In this document: one piece after another, positions 22,723-37,700 of the stretch
Position numbering within the stretch: the first letter of the stretch is position 1
Layout of the letters: each line of letters begins with the position of its first letter
Assembly: GCA_036850595.1 (NCBI GenBank)
Contig: CM072159.1
Location: forward strand, 33,841,765 to 33,905,764
From: Rhyacichthys aspro
Lineage: Eukaryota > Chordata > Actinopteri > Gobiiformes > Rhyacichthyidae
Length of the DNA stretch: 64,000 nt
Direction: 5' to 3'
Notes under the pieces: generated by a model
Seen by the model: only the letters and a program-made list of their open reading frames with translations
What the model was told of the DNA's origin: nothing
Databases searched by the model: none
Program-made: the position numbers and the translations under genes

Positions 22723-25700
22723 CTAGACCTGGACTCGGCTCAGTTCTCGGTGGATCTGGCTGAACTTGGGTCTTTCTTCGGGGTTGTAGTTCCAACAACG
22801 CTGCATCACTTTGTAGATGTCGTCGGGGCAACGCTGGGGACGGGACATTCGGTAACCTGGCAACAGACAACCAATCAAAACTTTAGGATTCAAAATAAAC
22901 AATACAATTTCATCAAACTTTACAAACACAAAGTCGGTCTTTAAATCTCCCTGATGTTCTTTTTTTGTCCCTGTCTCAGACTCTCCTCCAAAATCAGCCT
23001 AGAGACCTCTCCTGCTTCTCTTTTATTAAAAAATAAAACCAGACCAGTTTTTCCTCCAAAATACTAATCCATTTGACCAAACTGAAGTTTAGAGTTTAGC
23101 GTTAGCTTAGCTGTGACTTCAGCGTCAGGACGACAATTATCTCCTCCTCGTTAAACATTACGTGATTGAATTGACAGTATTTATCTGTGTTTTACGTTGT
23201 CTCCCTTTTCTCTGTTGATGCTTTTCTTTTTTCAGCTGTTTCTCTGTTAAAAGACATATTCAGCTGAAAATACACTTTATCTGCAGCTATTAAACTTCCT
23301 GGAACGTCATGTGACAAGTGTCGACCAATGGGAGCGCTCCTTTTTGGAGCATGTGATTGTCCAAGGTTTTCTGTTCCTGAATAGAGGTTCTCATCTATTA
23401 CAATCACTTACAATAAACACTAGATGGATCAGAAAGACTGTTTTTACAAATGATTGATTTTACAATAAACTATTTGGGTTTAAACCATTTTCATTTTCAT
23501 TTCAATGTATTTGTTCTTTTTAGTGGGAATGTACTACAACATGTAAGCCATTCCACATTACAAACAGGAGTAGGATGAAGACCAAGCCTTATCCAGTTCC
23601 TGCTCCATTCTCATCACAAAATCAAACAGTAACACAAATGGCCACTTATGAACTCAAAATACTATGAATGACAATTTGTCAAACACAATTTTGGCAGTTT
23701 GTTAAACACAATTTTTTACATTCTTGTACATATAATTTTATCATGTTTTGTTTACATTTATACTTAAATTAAATAATATTAGAACAGTTTTTAAGGTTGT
23801 TGTCCAAATTGCTTTACAACAGCAAAAGAAATACACATTTGTTTAAGTGTTGTTCTTGCAAAAGGTAATTTAAAGTCAAAATTCCTTCTGCTACATTCAC
23901 TGTTTACGACAAATAGATTTTGCAGACCACATGGTATCAGATAACATTTTGCTTTATACATAATTAACAAAACAATTAGATCTTTCAATTTGAATAGTCC
24001 TGACTTCAGAAATAACCCAGAGGTGTGTTCTTTTGAGGCAGTCCTGTGAAGAATTCTTATGGCTCTTTTTTGTAAAATAATTAAAGGCATTAAATTGGTA
24101 ATATAGGAGTTACCCCAGACTTCTAGACAGTACATAAATATGGCAAAATCAATGAACAATACAATATTCTCATTGTTTTATAATTTAACAAATAATTCAC
24201 TTTGCTCAGAACAGCTACATTTTTTTATGTCAGCAGTGTGTTGCTTACATTTTAAATTCTCATCTATGATAACTCCCAAAAATCTAAATTCATGTACTCT
24301 TTCAATATTAATGCCATTAAGAAACAATTCAACTTTTTGTGTACATTTTGTATTACTAAACAACATAAACCTAGTTTTGCTTAGATTTAGTGAAAGTCTA
24401 TTTATAATAAACCATTCCTGAAGTAGGACCATTTCTTGTTCAATGGTATTAATCAGTACGTCTAATTTCTTCCCAGAGCAAAAAAAATGTGTATCGTCTG
24501 CAAAAAGAAAAAATTTGAATATTTATGAGACATCACACAGATCATTAATGTATAAAATAAAAACTTTAGGCCCCAATACAGAGCCTTGAGGGACACCACA
24601 TTGAATTTTTTGATATGTTGATACTTGTCCTGCATAGTCAACATACTGCTGGCGATTTTCTAAATAACTGGATATCCATTTTAACACAATACCTCTGAAT
24701 CGATATGCTTGTAATTTTATTAATAAAATACTATGATCAATAGTGTCGAAAGCCTTTTTTAAAATCAATAAATACACCCACGGTGTGATTTTTGTTGTCC
24801 AATTCTGCAGTGATGTTTTCAGTAATTTTCATCAATGCTAAAGCCGTTAAACGATTACTTCGGAATCCAAACTGATTGTCGTTTAACAAAGAATATTTTT
24901 CAATAAAATAATCAATTTTTTCAACAAAAATTTTCTCTAGAACCTTGGAGAATTGAGGAAGCAAATATATGGGCCTATAGTTAGTGATACTGTGTTTGTC
25001 ACCTGATTTAAAAAAAGGTATTACTTTTGCCACCTTCATTTTGTCTGGAAAAACACCTGTATTGAATGAAAGATTGATAATTTACTTTAAAGGCTTGCTA
25101 ATACAGTCATAAACCATCACTGTCACATGATTTTTTACTCTTAATTTTAGAAACAGTGGCAATAATTTCAGCCTCACTGACTTCCCCAGGATAAAGTGAG
25201 TGTGTAACTTTGCTTTCAATTTTCCAGTTCATCTCATCATTATTTGACTGGGTAGCACGGGCAAGATTTGGTCCAATATTAACAAAATATGAATTAAATT
25301 CCTCTGCCATTTCTGATGCATCTATTTCTTTATTTTGTTCATTAATTAAGTAAGGTGGTTGATTATGTGTTTTTATTCTTACCTTTTTATTCTAACTTTT
25401 TATTTCACAACGAGAAGAAACAATATCAGTTCCAGTCTGTTTAAATCAGTTGAATTTTGAGTCAGTCCGACTGGGTTTTGGGTAAAAGTTAAGTTTTAAG
25501 ATTCTGTCATTTTAGGTCTTATTTCACAGAAGGAACATTTTAATTTCAGTAATAAGGAACACAATCTTTTTCAAATGGAAACTAAAGCAGATGAAAAAAC
25601 CCCTCAGTTTCCGTCCGTTTTTGTTCTGATTTGAGGTTTTAGAGCGTTACCTTTCTCCACCTGCTCTCGAGCCTGTTGATTGGTCATCCCGGGATAAGGA

Positions 25701-28700
25701 CACACCCCCAAACTGAAGGTCTCCCACAGCAGCACTCCGTAACTCCAGACGTCACTCTCCGAGCTGTAGCGCCCTGAAATTCACATTCAACTGCTTTCTT
25801 TACCATTTTACACATCTTTATAAAGACATAAACAACATTTTAGTCAAAAACAATGAAGTAATGCACCTTTTGTTTTTCAGAATTACAAATCCACCGCAGA
25901 CAGACTTTTGGTTTTATGTAGTTTTTTTTCTACTATTGCTGAGTGTGGTTTGTGTCTTGTTTTTGCCATAATTTTGTGCCGTTTTTGTAGTTTTTTTACC
26001 GTAGTTGAGAGCCTCCGGAGCCGTCCACTTGATGGGGATCTGCTTTAATCCTGATGAAGAGTAAACTCCGTCGTCTTCCTGTCGACTCATCCCAAAATCT
26101 GAGATCTTCAGCACTTTTCCCTCTGACACCAGACAGTTACGAGCCGCCAGGTCCCTGCAGACGCAAGAATACAACTAAATATAAGACTCTAAACCAGAAA
26201 AAAGAAGAATATTATGTTAAAATGAGCAATAAACATGAGACTACTGAGAAAAGAAGGTTTTATAAAGGTTTTATTCCATGTGACTCAAGGACAGCGCCGT
26301 GTCGTCTACACTACACCACTTTTACTTTGAAAGAGTCACAGGAAGTGTTACTGCCCTCACTGTCCAGACGTAGATCTGTGAACGTAGATCTGTGAACGTA
26401 GATCTGTGAACGTAGATCTGTGAACGTAGATCTGTGAACGTAGATCTGTGAACGTAGATCTGTGAACGTAGATCTGTGAACGTAGATCTGTGTGTAAAAG
26501 CTGGAACCGACGGCCAGGCTTAGGCGTTAGTTTAGTGTGTCCGGTGGGAGTTTCAGTCTCACAGAGGAGCCTCCACCCTCAGACACCGCTCACAGAGGAG
26601 CCTCCACCCTCAGACACCGCTAAGAGAGGCGTCTCCACCCTCAGGCACTGCTAAGAGAGGCGTCTCCACCCTCAGACACCGCTAAGAGAGGCGTCTCCAC
26701 CCTCAGGCACTGCTAAGAGAGGCGTCTCCACCCTCAGACACCGCTAAGAGAGGAGCCTCCACCCTCAGACACTGCTAAGAGAGGCGTCTCCACCCTCAGA
26801 CACCGCTAAGAGAGGCGTCTCCACCCTCAGGCACTGCTAAGAGAGGCGTCTCCACCCTCAGACACCGCTAAGAGAGGCGTCTCCACCCTCAGGCACACCT
26901 AAGAGAGGCGTCTCCACCCTCAGGCACCGCTAAGAGAGGCGTCTCCACCCTCAGACACCGCTAAGAGAGGCGTCTTCACCCTCAGACACCGCTAAGAGAG
27001 GCGTCTCCACCCTCAGGCACTGCTAAGAGAGGCGTCTCCACCCTCAGACACCGCTAAGAGAGGCGTCTCCACCCTCAGGCACTGCTAAGAGAGGCGTCTC
27101 CACCCTCAGACACCGCTAAGAGAGGCGTCTCCACCCTCAGGCACACCTAAGAGAGGCGTCTCCACCCTCAGGCACCGCTAAGAGAGGCGTCTCCACCCTC
27201 AGACACCGCTAAGAGAGGCGTCTTCACCCTCAGACACCGCTAAGAGAGGCGTCTCCACCCTCAGGCACACCTAAGAGAGGCGTCTCCACCCTCAGACACC
27301 GCTAAGAGAGGCGTCTCCACCCTCAGACACCGCTAAGAGAGGCGTCTCCACCCTCAGACACCGCTAAGAGAGGCGTCTCCACCCTCAGGCACCGCTAAGA
27401 GAGGCGTCTCCACCCTCAGGCACACCTAAGAGAGGAGCCTCCACCCTCAGACACCGCTAAGAGAGGAGCCTCCACCCTCAGGCACCGCTAAGAGAGGAGC
27501 CTCCACCCTCAGACACCGCTAAGAGAGGAGCCTCCACCCTCAGACACCGCTAAGAGAGGCGTCTCCACCCTCAGGCACCGCTAAGAGAGGAGCCTCCACC
27601 CTCAGACACCGCTAAGAGAGGAGCCTCCACCCTCAGACACCACTAAGAGAGGCGTCTCCACCCTCAGGCACCGCTCACAGAGGAGCCTCCACCCTCAGGC
27701 ACCGCTCACAGAGGAGCCTCCACCCTCAGGCACCGCTCACAGAGGAGCCTCCACCCTCAGGCACCACTAAGAGAGGAGCCTCTATCCTTGTAAATAAGAG
27801 ACTGGGTAAAGAATCCTTTTTTTTAAGACACAATAACAGTTTGATTAAAAAACTCAAAGTTTTATTTATCAATTGTACACTAGAGTCATAAAACTGAAAA
27901 CCAGGTCAAACACTGTAAACAACTGAACTGACAGTTTGCGGTTTGGATACAGCTTCATGAGACACTCCTTTAAGGGAAATGCCTCATCTGTCACAATAAG
28001 GAGCCAGCGGGTCAGAACCCAGAAGTGGTGCAGGGTTGTTGACAGTTCTATTTTCTAGGGCATTCTGCATTGAGCACCCACCAAACACTTTACCATCAAA
28101 AACCAACATCTACAAACAGGAACCTGTAACTGCTGACAACCAGAGCCTTTACAATTATTGAAAAGGAATGCTTGTAATTTGCTTGTAACTGCAGAATGAT
28201 CCAGATGCAGGAGGCGGCGCAGGTTAATGCACCCAGGCAGTTTGGGACGTTCCTTTGAGTCTTGAGTCCATGTGCTATTAGCTGCCACTGTTCCAATGAA
28301 ATACAAAAGAAATAACATCTAAGAACACACATTGGCTTCTTTTTTAGGATTCATAAAATGAAAATAACATTGATATATAAACTGGTACAACACACATACC
28401 TTGAGGTATTAATCTTTTAAAACCTGATACTGCAGGTTTCAGAAATGAACTGCCGAATGGTTAATACCATACCATAAAGCACATAACAGTATGGTTCCAA
28501 GTGTTTGATTAACAAGCACTTTGTGTAGGCATTTTCTAAATGCTTTATTAAAAACCTTACAGCTAAGATGAGTTATATATCTATATAACAGGCTGATTAC
28601 ACTTCTTTGTTGCATTAACTTGTTAATGTGTTATAAGTGAAATTGATATAAATATTTTGAAATGAAAGTACATCTACCTCAAACTGAAAATGCATAGTAT

Positions 28701-31700
28701 AAACAAAAGAAAATGATGCTGTAATGTTGACTTACATACCTGTTGCCAAGAACCGCAATGTAATCAGGAGGTGTTCACTGACGGAGATACAAACATGGTA
28801 GTTTGTGTTTTCGACTGATGAGTTCCTTCAACATGAAACTGGAAAAAGACTCATTGGAGGTTGCTATCTCCAGCTGAGTATCCAAGATTTCACCTATTTA
28901 GTGCAAATTCTCTTCAATTCCTCTTTTCTTCTTCTACAATAGCAAAACCAAGTGCTGACCAGGCCAGTGCCAACTGCGGTGCTAGTTGCGGTTTCCTATT
29001 TTGGAACGACAATACAGACTACTGCCACCTACAGGTATGGAAAGGTATATCCTTTCACTCCGGCGCAGAACGCACATTCTAATTAGCAGTCGGCTGGCGT
29101 CCGCTTGGTGTGTTCAGGAGAAGCTTTTTGAGCCAGCCGCAGCCGACGCGAGGCGAGGCGACAACACAGGAGGCTTTCGTCACTGCTAGTTGTTTGACAT
29201 GGCCTTTAGAGCTAAGACACAGACATATATAAACCAGAAGAGACCTGTGGATGCAGTTGTTGGTCTCCAGGTAAGACATTCCTGCCGCGGCGTCGACAGA
29301 GAAACGGATCAACTGTTTGGTCTTTAATTCGTCTTTCTTCTTCCTCAAGAACGACAGGAAGTCTCCACCTGAAACAACAGCATTTCAAAATAAAACACCA
29401 GTAAAAAAAGTGGCTCCAGGTGAGTCTGGCCCCGCCCACAGCGACTCCAGGTGAGTCTGGCCCCGCCCCTCACCTGACACCAGCTCCATGACGATGTAGA
29501 TGGGTTGTCTCTGAGTACAGACTCCAATCAGCTTCACGATGTTCGGGTGATCATACTGTTTCAGTATCCTGTAGAAAAACAGGTTCAGATGGATCAGAAC
29601 TGGTTTTAGATGGATCTGAACAGATGTTAGTTGGATTATAACAGGTTTTGAGACTATTTCATTTGTTGAATATACCTTTTACACCATTTACTCTTTTAAC
29701 AAGTCACTTTTCATTTCTCTCTGACATGTTTTGGGTTCATGTCATGAACTGTTGGGGGTTAACACGGAGCTAACACGGAGCTAACAAAGAGATAACACAG
29801 AGCTAACACAGAGCTAACACAGCACTGACAGGAGCTAACATAGAGCTAACACAGATCTAACATGGAGCTAACAGGAGCTAACACGGAGCTAACAGGAGCT
29901 AACACAGCACTAACAGGAGCTAACACAGAGCTAACACCGAGCTAAAAGGAGCCAAAACTGAGCTAATACCGAGCTAACAAAGCGTTAACAGGAGCCAAAA
30001 CTGAGCTAACACAGAGCTAATATGGCGCCAAAACAGAGTTAACAGGAGCAAAAAAAATTTTGGTTTCAAGCTGCTGCAGAGAAAACGAGACTTCAGCTCC
30101 AGTCCGAGTAAGACGGGGTACAGCCTTGTACCTAGCCTCTGACCTGGATCTATCTGAAAAGGGGAGCCTGGCGATGGTTCTATCTGGTTTTCAACAGGTT
30201 TTGGCTGGACTTATACCTGGCCTCTGACAGGAAGCGGATCTTGAGTTCTGGAGGGAGGTCTTCTTTGCAAGTTTTTACGGCGACTGCGGTTTTGTCTCGG
30301 ACCAGGATCCCTTTGAAGACCTCTCCGAAGTTCCCCTGGATCAGACAGAGGCAGGAAGAGAGGCATGATGGGAAACGTAGAACAGGCTGTGATCAGAGGG
30401 CTCTTAAAGAGACGGTACCTTTCCGAGCAGGTCTCCGAGCTGAACGTCCTCGTGATTCAGGATCCACTTTTTGTCCTAAAATAAAGATTATTAATATAGA
30501 CAGGAACTAATGGTGCATTCAGGTGCTCCTCAGGAACAAGTTTTTCCGAGTAGAAAAATGCACATGCTCAAGTTGGAACAACAGCAGTACAACATACTGT
30601 GATACTGTCCCAAAATGATACCATGGTATACAGTATTATGGCCTTCCAGCCTGAAGGGGAAGTCACGTCTAAAACCACCTGCGACTTCTTAATTCTAATG
30701 TAATGTAGCCTGAGGTTCACTTCTGTGGCAGGTAAAACACCCAGGTGTTGTGTAAACGGCACGGTAGACGGCAATATCATAAGTATGTTAACAACTTATA
30801 CTCAGTATTTAGAGGTATGACGTTATGTTCACTTCGATACTCTTCTTTTTCTTGAAGCGCTGCTAATAACTGCTGCTGTGACTGGATTCACTCATTTAAA
30901 CATAACATTTGCACATTTTTGATTTTGCCTCCACCTTCCTTGTTGTTATGGTTTAGAATGTTCTGATGTTCTGAAATCCTGTGAACACACTGAAGTCAGA
31001 AGAACGAGTTTCTAAGGAGCACATGAATGCACCATTATTATACTAAGTGGTTACCTTGACGACGGGGTGGAGCAGGACCACGCCTGACTTCTTGGTGATG
31101 ACCTGCTTGGAGTTGAAGTGGTGCTCAATGAGCTGCGGGATCGTAGAGAATCCAGTCCCCTCAAACCGGTACTGGTTCTGTTAGGACCAGAGAGATCAGA
31201 TCCAACTAAAACCTGTTCAGATCCCCCTGAGACCTGTTCAGATCCATCTGAGACCTGTTCAGATCCCTCTAAACCTGTTCAGATCCCTCTAAACCTGTTC
31301 AGATCCCTCTAAACCTATTCAGATCCATCTGAGACCTGTTCAGATTCCTCTAAGACCTGTTCAGATTCCTCTAAACCTGTTCAGATCCCTCTTAGACCTG
31401 TTCAGATCCCTCTAAACCTGTTCAGATCCCTCTAAACCTGTTCAGATCCATCTGAGACCTGTTCAGATCCCTCTAAACCTGTTCAGATCCCTCTTAGACC
31501 TGTTCAGATCCCTCTAAACCTGTTCAGATCCATCTGAGACCTGTTCAGATTCCTCTAAGACCTGTTCAGATTCCTCTAAACCTGTTCAGATCCATCTGAG
31601 ACCTGTTCAGATTCCTCTAAACCTGTTCAGATCCCTCTTAGACCTGTTCAGATCCCTCTAAACCTGTTCAGATCCATCTGAGACCTGTTCAGATTCCTCT

Positions 31701-34700
31701 AAGACCTGTTCAGATTCCTCTAAACCTGTTCAGATCCCTCACCTCGGCGAACTGGATGATGAAGTGGCGGCGCTGGTCGTCTGAGAACACCGATAGGACG
31801 TACTCTCCCGGTTTCCCGTGGCTCTCTCGGACCAGGAAGTCTCCCTGCTGTCGGAGCAGCTCCTGGGCCTCAGTTCGAGGGATGGCTCCGTGATACCACT
31901 CCTGCTCCGCCAAGGGGCGCTCTGAGGTGGGGATCACGTCGAAAAACTGCTGCAAAAGGAGAACACAGAGGTGTAACTAACTTCAGGGGGAACTCACAGA
32001 CTTTTCTTTAGTATTTTTCAAGAAGACAAACGGTTTTAAAGAAATTACAACTGTTTTTAACGGTTTTAGGTGGTTTTCATTGGACTTCAACTAACAAAAC
32101 TAAGTGGCAACTCTTGGTTTGGACTCAGAAGGATAGGAAACCGAGAGAGACTTGGAGTTTAAGGGCTGAATGATAGAGTTGAGATTCTACCTGAGCTCAA
32201 ATGACTTAGGACTCGTGCTCAGACAGAAACAAAAGTCCAGGTTTAAAAAGGTTTCAGGACTTCTGGGTTGACGACAAGATGGAGTAGACGCATTTTCTTA
32301 GGCTCCCCCCGTAGCACTATTACTTTAATATATTTTCACTACAAGTTTTAAAATCATACAGTGACTACTGTGCATCGACAGAGCTGCAACCCAAGTCTGT
32401 AAAACAATGGCCAGTAGATCAAAAAAGGATGAGCAGAAGAAGGAGGACGCGTCCATCATGGCTATGCTAAAGGCCACACTAGCTGACTATAAGAAATCAC
32501 TCTCAGCGGAGTTCAATGCGGCGTTCACAAAGCTCAAAACAAAATTGGACTGCATTGAGGCCACTATCTCCACCCACCACCAGCGTATCTTGTCGTTGGA
32601 AGCCGCTGCCACTGCCACGAGTGATGACATGCAAGTAATGGAGGCTAGGCTAGCTACAGTGGTAGTTGAACAGCAAGTTGAAGGCTAAGCTCACTGACTT
32701 GGAAAGTAGGAGCCACCGTAACAATGCTAGAATTGTGGGTCTTCCCGAGGGGAAAGGCTCCTGAATTAGACCGGGCCCATCGTACACTAACAGCAAAGCC
32801 GGGCCCCGGCGAGAAACCCAGAGCGGTGGTTGTGTGCTTCCACAATTATCAAGCTAGGGAGCTCGTGATACGCAAAGCCAGGGAAATGCGAGGCAAGTTT
32901 AGATATAATGATACTCTGATTCACATTTTTGAAGACTACTGCCCGGAGGTGGTACAGCAGCGCTCTGCATACCGCAGAGTAATGAAAGACCTGTACAATC
33001 TAGGACTTAAGCCTGCGCTTCACTATCCAGCCAAGCTGTTTATCATGACTGGTGAGGGGAGACGGAAGCTGAAGACGCCAGGGACTATATCGAGTCACTT
33101 CGCCCTCCTAGCTCGAGCACACCGGTGGACTAATCAATCGACGGATCCACGCAGTTTTGTGAACTGTTTGCTACAATGGGAAGCTGAAAGTTTGGTTCAC
33201 GATGATTGAAGTCTTGCAGGGAAGAGGTTATGCCCTGCTGTGCAATGGACACTCAATTTTTTGTTTTTGTTCTAAAGGGGTTATGGTTCCAGAGTTGCAG
33301 GGACTGGATCCCTGTATGGTGACTGTCTATATCTGGACCTAGATTGGGGTGAGTTCAGGGTTGGGGGGTTGAAGGGAGCTGATATACAACCTCTCTGTAA
33401 TTATTGCCTTTCTCATTGTCTCACTGATTGTTGACATTGTATGTCAGGTTGTTTAAATTTAAAATTCAATAAAGAAAATTGGAATAAAAAGGTTTCAGGA
33501 GGATTGTACTTACAGACGTAGAGGAGCTGAGGAGTTTAGGCGAACGGATGATTCCCGCCAAAGAGTGACGCAGAGTGTCCAGCCGAGAGCTCTTCTCCTT
33601 CTTATCCTGAAAAACATACACAAACCTGATCAGATCCATCTAAGACCTGTTAAAATCCAACTAAAACCTGTTCAGATCCACCTAAAGCATTCTAAAACCC
33701 ACCGCAGAGCTGACAGATCTCGTGTCGTCCTCGTACTGCGGAGCTGGAGGAGGAGGGGGTGGAGCCTGAGACGCTGCACCAGCTGCCATCTTGGCATCCA
33801 GCAGAGCCTTCTGGGAAATGAGCCTGGCCTCGGAGCTGCGCAGCGATTGCACAGTTTGTCTTAACTCCAACAGAGACAACTTCTGGCTCAAGAGAAGCAC
33901 GCAGCTGCAACAAAGACCAGACAAGACCTGTCAAGTTATTTTGGTTTCAATGCTTTCCTGAACTTGAACAGGACTAGAAGACAACAGAGGACACGGCTCA
34001 ACTCAGTTTCAACCATTTATTTGCAAGATGAAAACAGGTTGATAACCTTTGGGAAGAAACACAAAAAGCAATCAATTTAAACATTGCAATTGGGTTTTTA
34101 AATTATTTTAATCTATTTATTTAGATCCCTTTTTAAAGTTATATCATTGAATTTATTCCATTAAATTCTTTAGTTCTATTTTAAAATATTTATTAATATT
34201 GTATATACAGATTTTAACTGAATCATTAATACAGCATGTTAATATTTAACCATTTTTAACAGTTTTTTTACATTACAGTTTTAATAGAGTTTTTACATAT
34301 ATTTTTATATATTTTACCAAATAAGTTGATTTATTATTTAATAAAGATTCAAATACAATATTTGATTTTTTATACATTTAAATACATTTTAAATTATTTC
34401 TTATTTATTTGTGTAATAATTTAAGAGGGGCTCAGTTGGTAGAGCAGGGCGTCCAATAACTGGAAGGTTGGCGGTTCGATTCCCGCTCCCTCCTGTTCAT
34501 ACTGTCGTGTCCTTGGGCGAGACACTTCACCCACCTGTATGAATGTGTGTGATTGTAGAGGGGAGTTTGGTGGTGGTTGGAGAAGGCCTGAGCACCTGGT
34601 GTATGGCAGCCCACCTCCACCTGCCCCAGGTGGTGTGAGTGTGTGTGAATGGGGAGAATGGAAGCACGATAAAAGGGCTTTGGGTGCCAGAGTAGGGCAT

Positions 34701-37700
34701 GAAAAGCGCCATATAAATGCATGCCATTTACCATTTAAATGTATATATCTTAATTATACTTAGGAATTAATTATGAATTAAATTACCTAAATATTAAGTA
34801 TTATTTTTATACAATAAAATGCGTATATTTAATATAATTATGATTCCCAATGAATATTTTATATTTAAGTTATTTTCCATATATTCCATATAAATGTCTA
34901 AATATTTATATTAGACAAAGCCCAATTACACAGCAAACTAAAGAGAGCTTATCAGCTTTTCAACATTTAGCTTAATTTAAACCAAAGTGATACTCCTTAG
35001 GAGCCGAACCACACATAAAGGGCTACATCGGCGCTCTATTTGTTACAAATATCTATCGCGCACTGTACTTAAAAAAATTAAACACCTGTATGCGCGCTGC
35101 TTTATCAACATAAATAATAAATAATTGTGGGTTTAAACAACGCATTTTAACCAAAAGTAAGGCTACATACCAATAGTGTCTCTGTTGTCATCCACTGCAT
35201 CGAGGCAAAACAAAGGGACCCGCGCACGTGGCCCAGTGGAAACTAGTCAAGGCAGCGGAACCGGAGCTGCCAGCACTACCTAAATCACAGCGCCTTACAG
35301 TGGTCAATACCGCAAACTATTTTGTAGCCGAACTAAACGAAATAAGTGAGAAAAAAGAGAGAAGAGAGATGAGAGTAAAGAGCCAGGAAAGGCTATTTGA
35401 CTCAACAAGACCAGACAAAGACCTGGGTTAGACCAGGGTTAGACCAGAGAGAGTTGAGATGAAAACCAGATGAAGACCAGATAAACACAAACAGGATCAG
35501 ACTCAGCACAAAATGGCCTCTGTTCAGGGCGTGCTCAGTTGGGCTGTACTCACTCTGTTTTTCTGAGCGCGCTCTGTTCGCTCGACTGTATTTTAGCATC
35601 GAGTTCGTTGGCCAGAGCCTCCTTCGTCTGAAGATTCTGCTGCGTCAGCGTTAGCTCCTCCGTCGTTGATGACAACCTACGGGTGGTGGATTTGGACAAA
35701 AGACAACAAAAGAACAATAAACAAACGGAAAATCTTTGGTAAAATTTACAAAAAATTGCCAGTATTTCCCTAAATTTCACTGTACAGCCTGGAATTGAAC
35801 TAATTCATCCTGCATTGTTTGTTTAGCTTCTTTGGAATTTCATTCTGGAGAACCTCCACAGGCACAGCGTAACAGTAGATACACGTGGCCCGTTGACAGC
35901 TGCTTACAACTCTCATACCAAGCTAAAGCTGTTGAAGTGGTTTGTTTTAAAGTTACAGAGTAACTCAACCCCTGGTCAGAGCATAACTCCACCCACAGAC
36001 AAAATTTGAAAAGTCTTGTAAAAGTGGGCAGAGCCCAGCAGAGCCAGAGGCGTGTACCTGAGACCCACAGAGACTGACTGATTGACAGATGTCAGATTGG
36101 CAGAAGTGTCTTTGTGGCGGAGCGGTCCTTCTTTATTCTCTTCTTTCACCTGAACTGGAGGGCCTTGGTTTCTCTGTGGACACCAGGCCTGAGCCAGAAC
36201 AATTCAAAGCACGGGCTGACGAGGCAGTTTTAGGGAAAACGGGTGCCGTGATGGTAGAGTAACTTTGTCATTACAGCTCATTCAGGCTAATGTATAAAGC
36301 ATAGACTGATGAACTGTAACAAAATAATAATAATAAAGAATGCTTTAGATTAATTTTGGTGTAGCTTAGTGAACACTATTCCATTGAGAGAAAAGTAGTG
36401 TTTGCAGTGCTCCGCTCAGACTAACGCTGTATTTATATAGCCTTGAATTTAACAGCATTAAGACTTTGAAAAAAAATATATAAAAAGAAGATCTTGTCAA
36501 ACCTGACCTGTTTGTAGTGTTTAATGCTAATATGCCTGATTTACTCAGTAATCACTGAGACATGAATAAAAATCAATGCTAACACTTACGATTTTAAAAC
36601 ACATGACATCAACAAACTAAGAACACATCGATTACTCTGCAACGACGCTGTGTGTGAGCACTTGAACACATCATAAACTACGGTAGACTGTTCTTCTAAA
36701 CTTTTTACGACATGAACAGAGCAAAATAACAGACAGGAGCCAGTGACAGCGTGTCTCTGTTGATCTAAAAATGAGTGAGTCTATCTCTAAACACTGCTCA
36801 TGTTTTTTCTTTTTTTCATCCGTGCGTGTGTCGCTCTGTGTGACCCTATGGTGTGACCGTGTTCAGTCGCTGCAGTGACCTAGTTCTGACAGAGCGCCCC
36901 CTGGAGGTGTGAGCTTGTACTGAGGGCTGTGGCCCAGGTGTGGTTACCTGCTACAAAGGTGTGGTTAACATACATCATGACGTCATCATGATGAGGAAGT
37001 ACGGTCGACAGTGTTTAACCTGAGGAGGGCAGCACTCATGCGGTTTTACATGTGTTTTACACAGTATTTATAGAATTAGACGGGTTTTCCAAATTTTGTC
37101 AAAAATAGGACTATAAACTATGAACTGTATTACTAAAGCCCCAATTTATACACACCATCAGCTAAAAAAAGTTGCTTTAGGATTTAGTTACACTTTAATA
37201 ATAAGACTCACATGGCCTGCAGACTGTCGGCCGTCAGAGTGTTCCACTGGATCTCGTTGGCCTGAAGGTTATCAGTGTCCTCCAGCAGCGACGCATCGAA
37301 CTCTACAGTAGGCTCAGGAGTCTCTGTCGACCTGTTTAAACACAACATCCCTGTTTTTAATCAACATTAAATTCTTCTGCTCTTGTAACCTGAGAAACCC
37401 TTGTGTTTTTACCTGTAGGCATCGATAAACTGCTCGTACTCCGTCTGGGGATCGATTTGTTGAACTGCGTCGGAGATTTCCTGATGAACTTTGGCGATTT
37501 CCTCTGACATAAGGCTGCTGATCTCACAGTACTCTTCCAGGATACTCTTACTAAAACATGCACAAGAACATGTTACTTACATAAATAAATAAATGAATAT
37601 TAATGTTTGAATAAAAATATTTATTAAAATGTAAAACACAAAATGGCTGCCATTCACTAACACTACTCTCCTCAAACCTGCTTGAAGGAATTTTTAAAGT

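Noticed and set aside
26555..27785. CRISPR-like array of regularly spaced repeats
   Set aside because: Units are directly adjacent with no unique spacers, and the context is a vertebrate intron.
34425..34510. Possible tRNA gene
   Set aside because: A- and B-box-like parts are present, but the body and tail are those of a SINE, and an acceptor stem with a terminator is missing.
35228..35431. 67-codon plus-strand frame inside fer intron 8
   Set aside because: It has no recognisable domain, no splice context, and lies antisense within an intron near repeat sequence.
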